The notes below the pieces were generated by a model that saw nothing but the letters and a program-made list of their open reading frames with translations, searched no databases and was not told where the DNA came from. Below are positions 21,845-32,905 of a stretch of DNA of 64,000 nt, piece after piece. Source of the DNA: Locusta migratoria (lineage: Eukaryota; Arthropoda; Insecta; Orthoptera; Acrididae); NCBI GenBank assembly GCA_026315105.1, contig CM048746.1:348505548-348569547 (forward strand). The letters are read 5' to 3'. A program made the translations under genes and the position numbers. The stretch's first letter is position 1, and every line of letters starts with the position of its first letter.

Positions 21845-22047
21845 TCAAAGAATGTTCAAATGTTTGTATAGCTTATGGGACTTAACTACGGGGTTATGAG
21901 TCCCTAAACATACAAACTACTTATGAACTAACTAACACTAAGGACGGCACAAATATCCATGCCCGAGGGGGGATTCGAACCCCCGACCGTAGTGGCCGTG
22001 CAGGCCGTGACTGGAGCGCCTCAGTCCCCTCGGCCACCGCGGTCGGC
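21845..22047 (-). repeat. tRNA-derived SINE-A, full length
   Basis: The complete copy (tail gttcaaatg... to head ...ccgcggtcggc) is flanked by the perfect 11-bp duplication ttacgcacagt (21834-21844 and 22048-22058). Confidence 0.9.
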
Positions 22048-22058
22048 TTACGCACAGT

Positions 22059-22929
22059 ATTGCATTAATGATGGAAGTAGCAAATTGTGGATACACTGAT
22101 TTTCGAACATCAGCAATAGAGAAGCTTTATTTAGATTATGAAATTAGGATTAATTGCAATAAATTGTACATGTACGTTAACATTGGTGTGTAACAAAATA
22201 TTTTTAAATTTTTAACATGTGTGACAAATGTGACATATAATTCGTAATTGTTATGAATTTCTGATGTCACAGAATTACGTGTTGTATTAGATTCTGCTAT
22301 TTGCTTCAGAATTCTTTTTAAAGCCTTGTAGAGCGTATTCTTTTTAAAGCCTTGTAGACCGTATGTAAGATTTTGAAAAGGAACCAATGTCTGGAAATGT
22401 ACCGTTCGGAAAATATACATTTATCAACATTCCCAATTCACGGTGTTTTCTACAAATAGAGAGCAGGACGTCGTCGTCGTTTAATGATGTCATCACATAT
22501 AATATTCCTCTGAGTATGACGTCTACGACACTGCAGCGTTCGCAAATATGGGTACAGGCTGCGATTCAACATGGACTGGCCGCACTCTCGGCCTTGAAGA
22601 GGATACACCACATCACAAAGACTACATCCGAATGCAAGTAACTGAAATACTGCAAGAAACACAGTTCAGAGACCAGTGTGTGGCCTTTGTGCGTACCTAA
22701 AGCAGCAGATTTAAAAGTGGTACGGTCTTGGAGCTACTATAACATTCAGACGGTACATTTACCTTATGTATTGAGTCTTAATTATAACCTCTGAATGCCT
22801 TTGATAGGAATAGTCTTACATTTAACATTTGTAAAATTTTGATATTAGTAATTTGGTGATGTCAAGTCATTTTAAAATAAGTACATTTAGTTTATATAAA
22901 TAGGTGGCACCAAATGTAAATGTGATTTT
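22059..22929. other. No gene seen; short tandem duplication at 22310-22355
   Basis: attctttttaaagccttgta occurs twice 28 bp apart (22312 and 22340). The rest is unrecognised. Confidence 0.5.
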
Positions 22930-23439
22930 TCTTACACTACATTCCATTACCTGTCTTTTACTGTTGTTAATGTTCAGCTTATAACCTCCTTTCAGGACAC
23001 TGTCCATTCCCTTCAGTTGCTTTTGCAAGTCCTTTTCTGTCTCCGACTTACTTTGTCATCGACAAACCGCAAAGTTTTTATGTATTCTTCCTCAACTTTA
23101 ATTTCCCCTCAATATTTCTCTCTTCATTCCTTTTGAGCTTGCTCAATGTACAAATTACACAGCATTGGTCTCACTCCCTTCCCAATCACTGCTTCTCATT
23201 CATGCCTTTTCTCTAATAACTGCTGCCTTATTTTTGCACAATTTGATTATATGCCTTCGCTCCTTATATTTTACCCCTGTTACCTTTAGAATTCGAAAGA
23301 ATATATACCAGTAAACATTGTCAAAACTTACTAGAGATCTACAAAAGCTAAAAAGTAGCTTTCTGTTCCTTTAAACTATGTTCTAAGGTAAGTCTTTACG
23401 TGAGTATTGCCTCCTGTGCTCCTACATTTCACTGAGCGA

Positions 23440-23640
23440 AGAGGATGATGGTTCAAATGCACCTCCGGCCATGCAGATTTAGGTTTTCCGTGATTTCCGT
23501 AAATCACTCCAGACAAGTGCCGGGATGGTTCCTTCCAAAGGGCACGGCCGATTTCCTTCCCAATCCCTACTCAAACAACCCGAGTGTAAGCTCCACCTCT
23601 AATTACCATGCTGTCCACTTGGCGTTAAAAGCTAATCATC
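23440..23640 (+). repeat. SINE-B-like repeat inside a LINE
   Basis: It begins tggttcaaatgcacctccgg, continues ggttttccgtgatttccgta and tgccgggatggttcc, and ends near ttggcgttaaaagctaatca. No coding capacity; reverse scraps of it occur at 13008-13130. Confidence 0.6.
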
Positions 23641-24527
23641 TTTTCTTCCCTCCTACATTTTACATAAGTCCAAAATGTTCCTCTTCAAGGTAATATTCAA
23701 CCGGTTTTTCCCTTCGTCTATAAATAATTCGTTTTAGTTTTTTACCACTTTTAAACCGATAGTTCTTTGATTTTGACCTTTGTCTGCACTTTGTCTCATA
23801 GGACCTAGAATTAGTATATTCTTTTTGAAGTTGGATGGTATTACCCAAGTCTTATATATCTTGCATACCAGGAGACTACAATTTCTTCATGAGTGGCTCT
23901 ATAACGATATAACCAGGTCAGAAAAAATACAGTTTATTCCAGGGGCCTTGTTTCGAATCAAATCTTTCAGTGCTCTGACAAATTCATCTCGCAGTATCAT
24001 ATCTCCTACTAACCTTCTTTTACCTCTTTTTTCTATAATACGGCTTCAAGTTTAATTTCCTTGTATACCGTCTCTATATACTCCTTCCATCTTTCCGCTT
24101 TCCCTTATTTGTTTTGCTACTGATTTCTCATCTGAGACATTGATCGTCATATAACTGCTTATTTTGTCTCCAAATGTCTCTTTTATTTTCCTGTAGGCAG
24201 TGTCTACCTTTCCCCTACTTACACATTCTTCTACGGCCTTGCATTAGTCCTCTAACCAACCTCATTTTTCAGACGTCTGTACTCCCTTTTGCCTGCTTCA
24301 CTTGCTGCATTTTTATATTTTCTCCTTTCATCAGTTTAGTATCTCCTGAGTAATCCAGGTATTTCAATTGGGCTTTGTCCGTCTGCGGTCTCAGAGCACC
24401 CCATTTTTCTTCGACTGTTTCAGCCAATCCTTGCCTAATGCTCCTTCTGAAACTCTCAACCACCTCTGGTTCCTTCAATTTGTCTAGGTTCCCTCTCCTT
24501 TTCTAACTTTTTGCATTCTCTTATTAA

Positions 24528-24827
24528 TCAATATTTCATAGGTAGTAAGTTAAAGTCAGAGTCTATATCTGCCCCTGGATATTTCTTACAGTTTAAAACC
24601 AGGTTTCTAAACCTTTGACTTACCATTCCAAAGTCAATAGCGTACTTTCCAGTGTCTCCTGGTCTCTTATACGTACACAAGCTTCTTTCATTTTGATTGA
24701 TCCAACTGTATGTGATGACTAACTTGTGCTCTGTGCAAAATTCTACCAGGCGATCTCCTCTTTCATTACTCTTCATCAGTCTATATTCACCGACTTCATT
24801 TCCCCCTCTTTCCTTTCGCACACACAC
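24528..24827 (-). pseudogene. LINE apurinic-type endonuclease fragment
   Basis: The 99-residue frame contains NERGDRLVEFCTEHKLVITY, the YKRPGDTGKYAIDF block, MVSQRFRNLVLNCKKYPGAD and IDSDFNLL. These parallel the C-terminal half of the LINE endonuclease/exonuclease/phosphatase fold, including the final SDHNLL motif, where His is replaced by Phe here. Loss of that catalytic His and the broken neighbouring frames argue it is inactive. Confidence 0.7.
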
Positions 24828-24834
24828 CTATTAC

Positions 24835-24852
24835 TAACTAACTCTGAGGACA

Positions 24853-24917
<65 letters not shown>

Positions 24918-25012
24918 TGCCCCAAGGAGAAATGGAACCTCTGACAGAACGGCAGCCCAGTCCGAGGTATGACGCCTTAGACCACGCAGTTATCCCACGC
25001 AGCCACAGCTGT
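24835..25012 (-). repeat. SINE-C copy with expanded (CA)n
   Basis: The sequence ctgaggacaacacacacaca opens a CA tract (about 24852-24914, with two CG interruptions) and is followed by cctatgccccaaggagaaat, then a degraded tRNA-like head (ccttagaccacgcagttatc). Related copies carry a short CA/GT stretch at the same place, so the microsatellite probably grew inside the SINE. Confidence 0.55.
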
Positions 25013-25136
25013 TTACAAATTGAAGACAAGAGAAATTAGTTAGACGATTCTGCTATTGTGAATAAAAGTCTATGATGGGGAGGTATTGCACTGAATGAGG
25101 TTTCAATATTATTGGCTAATATTGTCGTGTTGAAAT

Positions 25137-25473
25137 TGAAGCAGGCTTGACTTCGAAGGCATGGTTGTTAACTAAACACAGCACTTATACTGAAAGGAGG
25201 TTTATTGTGAACTGAAACATACACGCAACACTGACTGTCTTTCGGGCAGAGTGCTCTGCTATTTATACACAGACAGAATGTATCTGAAATTAGAAGAGCA
25301 TTTAACATAAGAAACATGTAGAAATTACAAGTGAATATAAGAAACATGTTGAACATTCTGGAAATGATAAATTAAATTAAATAAACTTTTGCCACTGCGA
25401 GCTTCAACACGGCAATCGGTGACACTATCCATTGCGCCACTCCGGCAGTCGGATAACTTGTGATCTTGCGACA
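25137..25473 (-). repeat. Left (3') LTR of the gypsy element
   Basis: It shares the edge gaagcaggcttgacttcgaa and internal phrases tcgggcagag.gctctgct, aacatgtagaaattacaagt and the terminal cggcagtcg.ataacttgtg with the right LTR. It contains a tRNA-like stretch (minus strand GTGGCGCAATGGATAG). Confidence 0.75.
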
Positions 25474-25712
25474 TTGCTCCCTCTCCTGAAATAACAGCGA
25501 CCCGATAATAGGTTCCATTTGGAGCCAGCTGCATTGTCCTGGATCTTGATCTTGACTTGGCTCATCTTTATGGCAGTTCTGGAAAATCCTTCTGCAGGAT
25601 TATCGATGACAGACGTTTCTGTCTTCTCTTCATCAGTACCATTACCGTCCTTACGAGTTCTTGAACAAGAAGCCATTTTCGCCTATCTGCTCTTCAGGAT
25701 AATAGTAAGGCT

Positions 25713-26054
25713 TCATGCCGAAGACGTCAATAATATCTCTTCGCTTTTGTCGTTTCGACGACGGCTCGTAATCCTCGCCTTCGTGTGTGATGTATGATAC
25801 GGTATGGACCGAAGTGTCGCTTCAATAACTTTTATGATAGGCCAACTTTCCGTACAGGGGAAAAAATCCACACCAGATCTCCTGGGCTGTACACAACAGA
25901 TCGTTATACCGCTGACGGTCCTTCTCTTGGGCGTCCAGTGTCCGTATGCGAGCCAGCTGTCTTGCTTCTTCGATCCTGTTTCATCCTGAGTGTCGTCCGG
26001 TTGGAACGGGAACAGCGTATCCATTGTCGTCTCAGCTTCACGGCCATGGAGCAC
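25713..26054 (-). pseudogene. Gypsy integrase C-terminal remnant
   Basis: The minus-strand frame starts LHGREAETTMDTLFPF and is followed by short blocks (DTQDETGSKK, SWLAYGHWTP, VDFFPC). They parallel the segment after the integrase core in insect gypsy elements. The zinc-binding domain and DDE core are absent. Confidence 0.6.
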
Positions 26055-26389
26055 AGTCCGAGAAAACTTCTCGCATCACGAATGTACTGAGGAGTTGGAA
26101 ATTCTGTGACTGCCCTTACTTTATCTGGATCAGAATGGACACCATCTCGAATGACTAGGTGCCCCAAGACATTTATCTCTTTGGCGACGAAGAGGCACTT
26201 CTTTGGATAGAGGCAAAGTCCTGCAATCTGAACACACTTCAACACGTCTGACAGGCAACTCAGATGTTCTTCAAATGTTTTCGAGAAAACGACAATGTCA
26301 TCTAAATAGCAAAGACACGACGTCCACTTAAGGTGTCGAAGCAAGTTGTCCAACATGCGTTCGAATGTGGACGGAGCAAATGGTATCAC
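26055..26389 (-). pseudogene. Gypsy reverse transcriptase, C-terminal half of palm/thumb
   Basis: The frame reads PSTFERMLDNLLRHLKW, the intact catalytic block YLDDIVVFS, TFEEHL, KKCLFVAKEINVLGHLV and RDARSFLGLCS, the canonical order for Ty3/gypsy RT. Immediately afterwards the frame runs into integrase-region sequence, so the rest of RT, RNase H and the integrase core are missing. The upstream RT half (26400-26850) is in broken frames. Confidence 0.85.
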
Positions 26390-27453
26390 TTTAAATTCAT
26401 AAAGGCCGCCAGGTGTAATAAAAGCTTTTTTTCCCTGTCAGTTTCTTCAATCTCGATTTGCAAGTAACCTGTCTGCATGTCCGTAGTTGAGAAGTATGTA
26501 GCTCATTTCAAGCAGTCTAAGTTGTCATTAATGAGCGGCAATAGGTAGACATCTTTCTTTGTGATTTTGTTCAGCCGCCAAAAGTCGACATGTGCCATAC
26601 TTCTTCTTTACGAGGACAACCGGACACGACCAAAGACTCACCGAAGGTTAAATAATGTCATCGTGCAACATCTTCTCCACTTCCTCCCAAATTATCCGTC
26701 TTTCAACTGGCGACACTCTATACGAACGCTGGCTAATTGGTATATGATTCCCAGTATTGATACGGTGCCTTATCGTGGGCCGTTTCTCTGACTATTCTCC
26801 TGCTGGGGTGTGAACGCACCCGACAATTGGCGTAGTATAGCTAACACCAGCTGGCGTTGTTCATTGGTCAGTCTGGGCCCTCTGGGCAGTTCCACGGTTG
26901 TTTCCTCCAGCCTGTTGTCTGTACTAACAGCAGAGCATGTGTCTTCGTTGATGGCGTTGAACTCACCGACGTGGATTGGTTCAGATGTCCCGATACACAT
27001 TCATTTGGGGATAAGTTGTGACTGCTCGAGACAGTGATCGAAATATCTTCTCGATCATCGGTAATGCTTCTGATAGCCGCTGGTATGTAAATTTCTTTTG
27101 TGAGCCTAATAAACTTTTTACTATCGACAAGCACTTCACAGTTTAACCGGTCATCTGTGTTCGTGACTGGAACTCATTTCATTGTCAATGGCGGGATTGT
27201 CACATTGCAAACGGCAAATAACTTCCCAGAAAATTCTGTATTACGTGTAACCGTCGGAACGACTTCCTCAATTTGCAACTCAGATCTTCCAAAGGCAATA
27301 ATTGCTTGCGAAACTTGAAGGAAGTCCCATCCGAGAATGACATTATGACTACATTCTGTTAAAGCGACAAATTAAAACGGCTGGGTCCTATTGTTGATGG
27401 TTATTCATGCGACACAAGTACCTGCTGGCTGGACGTACTTCCCATTCTTCTCT

Positions 27454-27648
27454 AAGTTCAAATGTTTGTATAGTCTATGGGACTTAACTACGGGGTCATC
27501 AGTCCCTAAACTTACAAACTACTTATGAACTAACTAAGACTAAGGACGGCACAAATATCCATGCCCGAGGGGGGATTCGAACCCCCGACCGTAGTGGCTG
27601 TGCAGACCGTGACTGAAGCGCCTCAGTCCCCGCGGCCACCGCGGCCGG
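27454..27648 (-). repeat. tRNA-derived SINE-A inside the gypsy element
   Basis: A full-length copy flanked by the perfect 12-bp duplication ccattcttctct (27442-27453 and 27649-27660). It inserted after the gypsy element. Confidence 0.9.
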
Positions 27649-27660
27649 CCATTCTTCTCT

Positions 27661-28386
27661 CATAATTTGTCGTATGAGAGAAGCAAAGTCATGCTGGTCT
27701 TCCACGACGGCCATAGACACTACATTGGGGAGTCTGTCATACTTATTTTGTCCAACCCTCTTCTGTTGCATCTCTTCAATCCGCTGAACTCTTTCCTTGA
27801 AGACACGTCTTTTATAAGAAGAGTGTGGTACCTGTCTTCTGCAATGCCCTTCATCGGGTGTGTGATTTTGTCGGCCTCAGTCATATCCGAGTTAACTATG
27901 TTACATGGGGCCAAAACATTCTGTATGTACGACTATGTCGGTTCACCATGTCATTGGGCACTGTTCTTCAGTTGAGCGGACTTGTCGCTGGCGGTCTCCA
28001 AACGTTTTCTTAAGTTCCGTCTGGAACTTATCCCAGTCATTCAGCTTCTCTTCGTTGTCTTCAAACCATTGCTGGGCTGTTCCGTCCAGTTAGAAATAAA
28101 CGTTGGCCAAGTACATAGAACTATCCACCTGTTATCCTTGGCGAATCGGTCGAACCCATTTCACCATTCGTTGGGGTCCTGTCCAGCGACTCCAGAGAAC
28201 ACAGACGGATGTCTGATGTGCAGCTGGCTTACCGCTGGTTTCGGGTCCATGGATCTTCTGATGAAGGATGTACTCGGTATATCCCTTGTATTCCGGTTCT
28301 ATTCCGTGTAAGCGACAGCTTTTATGTTGCCTAATCGGAGCCATGGTGATGCAGCTGTTGCACAGGATACCCTGCGCCTCCACCAA
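27661..28386 (-). pseudogene. Gypsy gag remnant
   Basis: Minus-strand frames carry the DMTEADKITHPMKGIAEDRY block (27720-27914) and, in another frame near the right LTR, SVF.G..G.DP..W-type gag capsid residues. Several frameshifts. The remainder between 26850 and 27440 is protease/RT N-terminal remnants. Confidence 0.6.
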
Positions 28387-28403
28387 ACAACGTCGCCATT
28401 AAA

Positions 28404-28753
28404 TGGAAGCAGGCTTGACTTCGAAGGAAGGGTTGTCAACTGCACACAGAACGTATACTAAAAACAGGTTTATTGCTGAAACATATACAGAGCACTGACT
28501 GCCCTTCGGGCAGAGGGCTCTGCTTTTTGCACACAGACAAAATATACCAGAAATTAGAGGAAGAGTTAACAGATGAAACATGTAGAAATTACAAGTGAAC
28601 ATAAGAAACACATACCGAATTCTGAAAATGATAAATACAAAGAAATACATCTTTGCTCGTGGACGGGATTGAACCGGCGGCCTACAGCAACGCAATCGGT
28701 GACGTTAACAATTGCGCCACGCCGGCAGTCGAATAACTTGTGGTCTCGCGGCA
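28404..28753 (-). repeat. Right (5') LTR of the gypsy element
   Basis: The partner of the left LTR, roughly 80-85% alike by eye. On the minus strand it contains GTGGCGCAATTGTTAACG and, about 30 bp on, GGTTCAATCCCG, which resemble pol III A and B boxes. Confidence 0.75.
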
Positions 28754-29187
28754 GTATAAACAATAGACGCAAAAATAATTTGATAAGTTTTTCCTGTTCC
28801 TATTGCAAAATTCACCTCTACATCAAGTGACGGGGAAATATGGATATTACACCATTAAAAATAGAAAATTCTACGACTTTATCATCCAATTCTTCTGTTA
28901 CTGCAATGCTGCCGCTTGGAGCACTATCGTCGCTTGAGTGATTGTTCGTGTTAGAAGCTTCATTGCTTTCCGAGTGCCAGGAGTAAACTTTTATGTATAC
29001 ATTTGACTGTGATATTAGAATGTAAATATGACATACATGCACTGAGCATTGTTTCAGCATAGTATTAAATTTGTTCAATCGTTTTACGTACAACATAGCA
29101 GCCAATAAAGGCATTTTCTAAAATAGTGTAAAGTTCAAAAGACAAAGAGTAAATAGCATTTCCAAAGAGTAATTATTGTCGCATATT
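28754..29187. other. No gene seen
   Basis: AT-rich spacer between the gypsy LTR and the next LINE. Confidence 0.5.
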
Positions 29188-30168
29188 TTTATTACGTTCC
29201 TTGTCAGAGAGGACACAGTTCGTAGTAATCGATGGTAAGGCATCGACTAAAACAGAGGTGATATCGGGCGTTCCACAGGGTATTGTTATTGGTCCTCTGC
29301 TGTTCCTTATTTACATAAATCTAAGTAGCTCTCTTAGGTTGTTTGCAGATGACGCTGTCATTTACCGTCTAGTAAAATCATCTGAAGATCAAAACCAACT
29401 GCAGAACGATCTGAATAAGATATCACTATGGTGTAAAAATTGGCAATTGACTCTAAATAATGAGAAGTGTGAAGTCGTCCACATGAGTACGAAAAGAAAT
29501 CCGTTAAACGTTGTTTACAAGATAAATCAATCAAGTGTGAAGGCTGTAAACTCCACAAAATACCTAGGAATTACTATTACTTCAGACCTAAACTGGAAAG
29601 AACACGTAGATAATATCGTGGGAAAGGCGAACCAGAGACTGCGTTTTATTGGCAGAACCCTTAAAAGAGGCCACAGAACTACTAAAGAAACTGCATACAC
29701 TGCGCTTGTCCGTCCACTTTTGGAGTATTGCAGCCCAGTGTGGGATCCTTATCAGGTGGGTTTGACGGAGGACACCGAAAGAGTCCAAAGAAGGGCAGCT
29801 CGTTTCGTATTGTCATGATACAGGGGAGACAGCGTTACGGAAATGATACAGGATCTGGGATGGGAATCATTACAACAACGGCGCTTATCGCTGCGGCGTG
29901 GGCTACTTACGAAACTCCAATCGCCAACATTCTCCTCTGAATGCGAAAATATATTGTTGACTCCCACTTACATAGGTAGAAATGATCATCAGAATAAAAT
30001 ACGAGAAATCAGAGCTCGAACAGAGAGATTGAGGTGTTCTTTCTTCCCGCGCTTTATTCGAGAATGGAATGGGAGATAAATAGTATAATTGTGGTTTGAT
30101 GAACCCTCTGCCAAGCACTTAAATGTGATTTGCAGAGTATCCCATGTAGATTTAGATGCAGATTCAGT
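29188..30168 (+). mobile_element. 5'-truncated LINE (jockey/RTE-like)
   Basis: It begins within the RT domain and runs to a 3' end with catgtagatttagatgcaga. Endonuclease and the first RT motifs are missing. The RT reading is nearly intact, so this is among the younger LINE copies here. Confidence 0.8.
29201..30079 (+). pseudogene. LINE reverse transcriptase, one in-frame stop
   Basis: One frame covers the block SGVPQGIVIGPLLFLIYIN, the catalytic LFADDAVIY, LNNEKCEVVHMS, STKYLGITI, ALVRPLLEYCSPVWDPYQ and RVQRRAARFVLS. A TGA at 29816-29818 follows, after which the same frame continues YRGDSVTEMIQDLGWESLQQ to the C-terminal TYIGRNDHQNKIREIRA block and a stop after EWNGR. The expected NDLP residues between IYIN and the LFADD motif are shortened by a small deletion. 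It would copy LINE RNA at a chromosomal nick if complete. Confidence 0.85.
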
Positions 30169-30753
30169 AAATTTCTTGACCCGATCAATACCAAACATCA
30201 TAGGATTACCGGTTAGTTTAATCTAAAGATTTACACATTGATATTTTTGTGTTATTTTTCATTATTTAACTACAATAGTTCTATCCAAAATAACTGTTAG
30301 TCATATACATCACGTAGACAACACTGATAGACCAGACGCATTGACCAGGGATCGGAAGTTGATGTTGCCGCAGTTCTACATTAGTATTTTCTGCGGAAAT
30401 GGATTGATCCGTGTCGGCCCGTGGATTCAATGACATCAACATCTCAGTGCAGCACCACTTGCCGGTAAAATGTGGCTTCAATTTTAGTTGTACCCATCAT
30501 CAGAAGGTAATGTGTCAACGTGCTGTCTGCTTCACAGTAACAGAGAAAGCATGAGAGAATATGACGCATCCATCCGGAAAATTGCTTGTAGCATGGGGCG
30601 AAGTGTTTAGGCAGTGTGATAAGAGTATGCAGGATGGTTCACGGAAGAGCGCGGAATATGACTAGATGAATTAGGCCGCACCTCCATGATCACTCCCCCC
30701 CACCCTCCTCGTAGAAGACACACAGCTATTCCGAATGCCATTGGGGGACAGAC
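30169..30753. other. No gene seen
   Basis: Unrecognised sequence; a C-run (ccccccaccc) at about 30695. Confidence 0.45.
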
Positions 30754-30943
30754 CAACACCACCTAGAGAGAAGGCCGCGGCGCTCTCGTATGACGTCAGT
30801 AGGTTGCGCGCGCAAAGCTGACTGGCTCGCTGCTTCAGCATAGTGGACCGTGCCCCAGCGACTACCCAGTCAACTATGCGCGCGCAACCTACTGTGCCTG
30901 ACGTCACACGAGAGCGCCGCGGCCTTCTCTCTAGGTGGTGGTG
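30754..30943. mobile_element. 190-bp foldback MITE, copy 1
   Basis: Termini CAACACCACCTAGAGAG and its complement enclose about 75-bp imperfect arms (ggccgcggcgctctcg, gacgtcag, aggttgcgcgcgca) and a 45-bp GC-rich centre. Flanks gacagac (30747-30753) and gacagat (30944-30950) look like a 7-bp target duplication. A relative with the same ends lies at 63343-63533. Confidence 0.75.
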
Positions 30944-31019
30944 GACAGATCTACAAATCTGCAACCTCCTCCTCTCCGACGCACACATCATACACTACCA
31001 GGAGTGACGGTCTCACCGG

Positions 31020-31630
31020 TTATTATGGCACGGGTTAAGTGCCTACGTTTGCCTAATGCACAGAAACGTGATAGACGGAAGTGGTGTGTGCATGACGTCT
31101 CTGGGGATAGGAGTGGCATCAAATACTGTTTCTGAGTGAATCGAGGTTCAGCTCGTTTGAAAATTGTGCCCGCGATTTGGTTCTCCGCATGAGCGGCATG
31201 ACAGTGTTGATTGAAGGCCTTATGGTTTGGGCTGATATTTGGTGCAACCACAAATTGTCCAGTACACTGCGAGCAGGTCGACCAACGTGAATGACACTTT
31301 GTAACAAGTAGCCGTATCCTTTCCTGCACGATACCTCAGACCCCAGTTTTCAGCAATACAATGCACAACCACATGTTTTCTCACGAGCAACGGCCTTATT
31401 GGTTGCACAGGATGTCAGACTTTTGTCCTGGTCACCCGGGTCACCAAACTTGTTGGCAGTCAAAAGTGAGTGGGATATCAACTGTGACCCAGTGCCACTC
31501 ATCATAGACAAACTTTGGAACCTGGTTAATGTAGCAGCGATGACTATATCACAGGGTGTCATTCGCACCTTTCGCGCTTCGTGCTTGGACCAATTAATTG
31601 GTCGACATCGTGCCTTCTAGGCCACAGAAC
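31020..31630 (+). pseudogene. Tc1-like transposase fossil
   Basis: Plus-strand frames in order give ILFLSESRFSS (first catalytic block, FSDESRF-like with Ser for Asp), LMVWADI (VMVWG-like), FQQYNAQPHV (QDNARPH-like with Tyr for Asp), RLLSWSPGSPN (LPWPA.SPDL-like) and, in the frame 31399-31620, a C-terminal tail SQGVIRTFRAS. Two catalytic acids are replaced and frames shift, so it is inactive. No terminal repeats found. Confidence 0.65.
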
Positions 31631-31799
31631 GAATGCTGAATTGAGGAACTGAAATGTACTAATCCTAAGGCAAGCTGTCGATTTTACGCACTGTGGTTTA
31701 CAAGGGTATCTACCACATATATCTGTGTGCATCGAAGAATAGAGAACAAAGCTTCTATTAGACAGAAATAGCAAATATCTACAACCGTGCCACAGTGTA

Positions 31800-32275
31800 C
31801 ATTACATCTACATAAATAATATGCAACTCATATTAAGGTGAATGGCAGAGCGTTTATGGAACTGCTTTTACGATATTTCTCAACAGTTTCAATCTCTAAT
31901 ACCTGGCGGGAAAAGGAACAACTAAATCTTTCCGTTTTCGATTTGATTTCTCTTATTTCATTATGATGATCATTACTCCATATGTAGGTGTGTGCTAACA
32001 TAGTCGCATTCGGAAGAGAAAGATGGTGAAAGAAATTTCGCAAATAGATATCGTTTCAACAAATAATGCCTATCTTTTAATCATTTCCAGCCTAACTAGT
32101 GCATCATTTCCGTGACACTCTCTCTCTCCCTTATATCGCGATATTACAAAACAAGCTGCCCTTCTTTGAACATTCCCTAAATCGTCCGTCAGTCCCACTA
32201 GGTGTGGGCCCCACAATGCTTAGCAGTACTCCAAAATGTTATTAGACGACATTGTTGGTATGAGGGATCCTAATT
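31800..32275 (-). mobile_element. LINE 3'-end remnant, minus strand
   Basis: The minus-strand frame 31828-32043 has AHTYIWSNDHHNEIREIKSKTERFSCSF, aligned to the C-terminal block of the LINE at 29201-30079; beyond it, tgaacattccctaaatcgtc resembles the RT segment before it. The leading edge at 31800 (acatctacataaataatatg) is the LINE 3' tail. Confidence 0.6.
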
Positions 32276-32290
32276 TTTTTTTAATCTGAT

Positions 32291-32905
32291 GACTTCATTA
32301 AGATGACAAAGCCAAGATCGCATGTATAAATTACTCATTTGCTGTGAGTTACTAGTAGTTTCGGCAAGCTATGTTGCCTTTATCAAATGATCAAACGTTA
32401 CTTCATCAAACTAATAAAATACTTATTTCAAGCTGCAAGACAGAGGAATTAAATACTGATACAGTACTGTACATATCGCTTGTTGTTTGGTACACCATTA
32501 TCATAATACCCTGATCAGCTGATGTTTGCGTACGTGAAGTTACATGCAAGAACTTGTCTTTTTTTTTAACATCAAGTATGCAAACATCAGATGACCTAGA
32601 TACTATGACAATGGTGAACCAAACAACGTGTGATATGTACAGTGCTATATCAATTCTAACTTTAACTGTGCAAGCATCAGATGTCAAAGATATTATGTCC
32701 ATTGTGTACCAAACAACATGTGATATGTTCAGTGCTGTATCAGTTTTTAATTGATATGTCTTGCATTTTGTAACAAGTATTTTATTTGTTTGATGAAGTA
32801 ACGATTGATCATTTGATGGTGGCAACATAGCTTGCCGAAACTAGTAATGATACACAGTATGTGAGTAATTTATGCCTGTGGTATTGACTTTGCCTTCTTA
32901 TTGAA
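32291..32905. mobile_element. 615-bp foldback element with internal direct repeats
   Basis: Arms of about 240 bp (32291-32535 and 32650-32905) are imperfect complements, sharing tttcggcaagctatgttgcc, caaatgatca and gttacttcatcaaac. Inside, a block of about 95 bp (cagatga....atggtgaaccaaacaac.tgtgatatgt.cagtgct) repeats at 32586 and 32681. In the right arm GGCAACATAGCTTGCCGAAAC preserves stem II and GAAAC of a hammerhead core, but the CTGATGA box is TTGATGG. Confidence 0.65.

Larger units (their letters stand above)
22930..24840 (-). mobile_element. RTE/CR1-like LINE, minus strand, decayed
   Basis: Endonuclease-type residues lie at the right (24528-24827) and RT scraps at the left (22930-23345), the order expected for a minus-strand element. 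The interior is degraded, and a SINE-B-like repeat occupies about 23440-23640. It belongs to the same family as the 3' fragments at 2355 and 6475, judged from shared style and remembered consensus. Confidence 0.65.
25137..28753 (-). mobile_element. Ty3/gypsy LTR retrotransposon, internally deleted
   Basis: Two direct LTR-like repeats of about 340 bp (25137-25473 and about 28404-28753) flank minus-strand gag, protease-region, RT and integrase C-terminal remnants. A candidate primer-binding segment (TGGCGACGTTG, minus strand) lies just inside the right LTR at about 28385-28395. A SINE-A copy interrupts it at 27454-27648. No clean 5-bp target duplication is seen. Confidence 0.8.

Noticed and set aside
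24726..24944. Frame with His-Thr repeats
   Set aside because: Translation of the (CA)n tract in a SINE.
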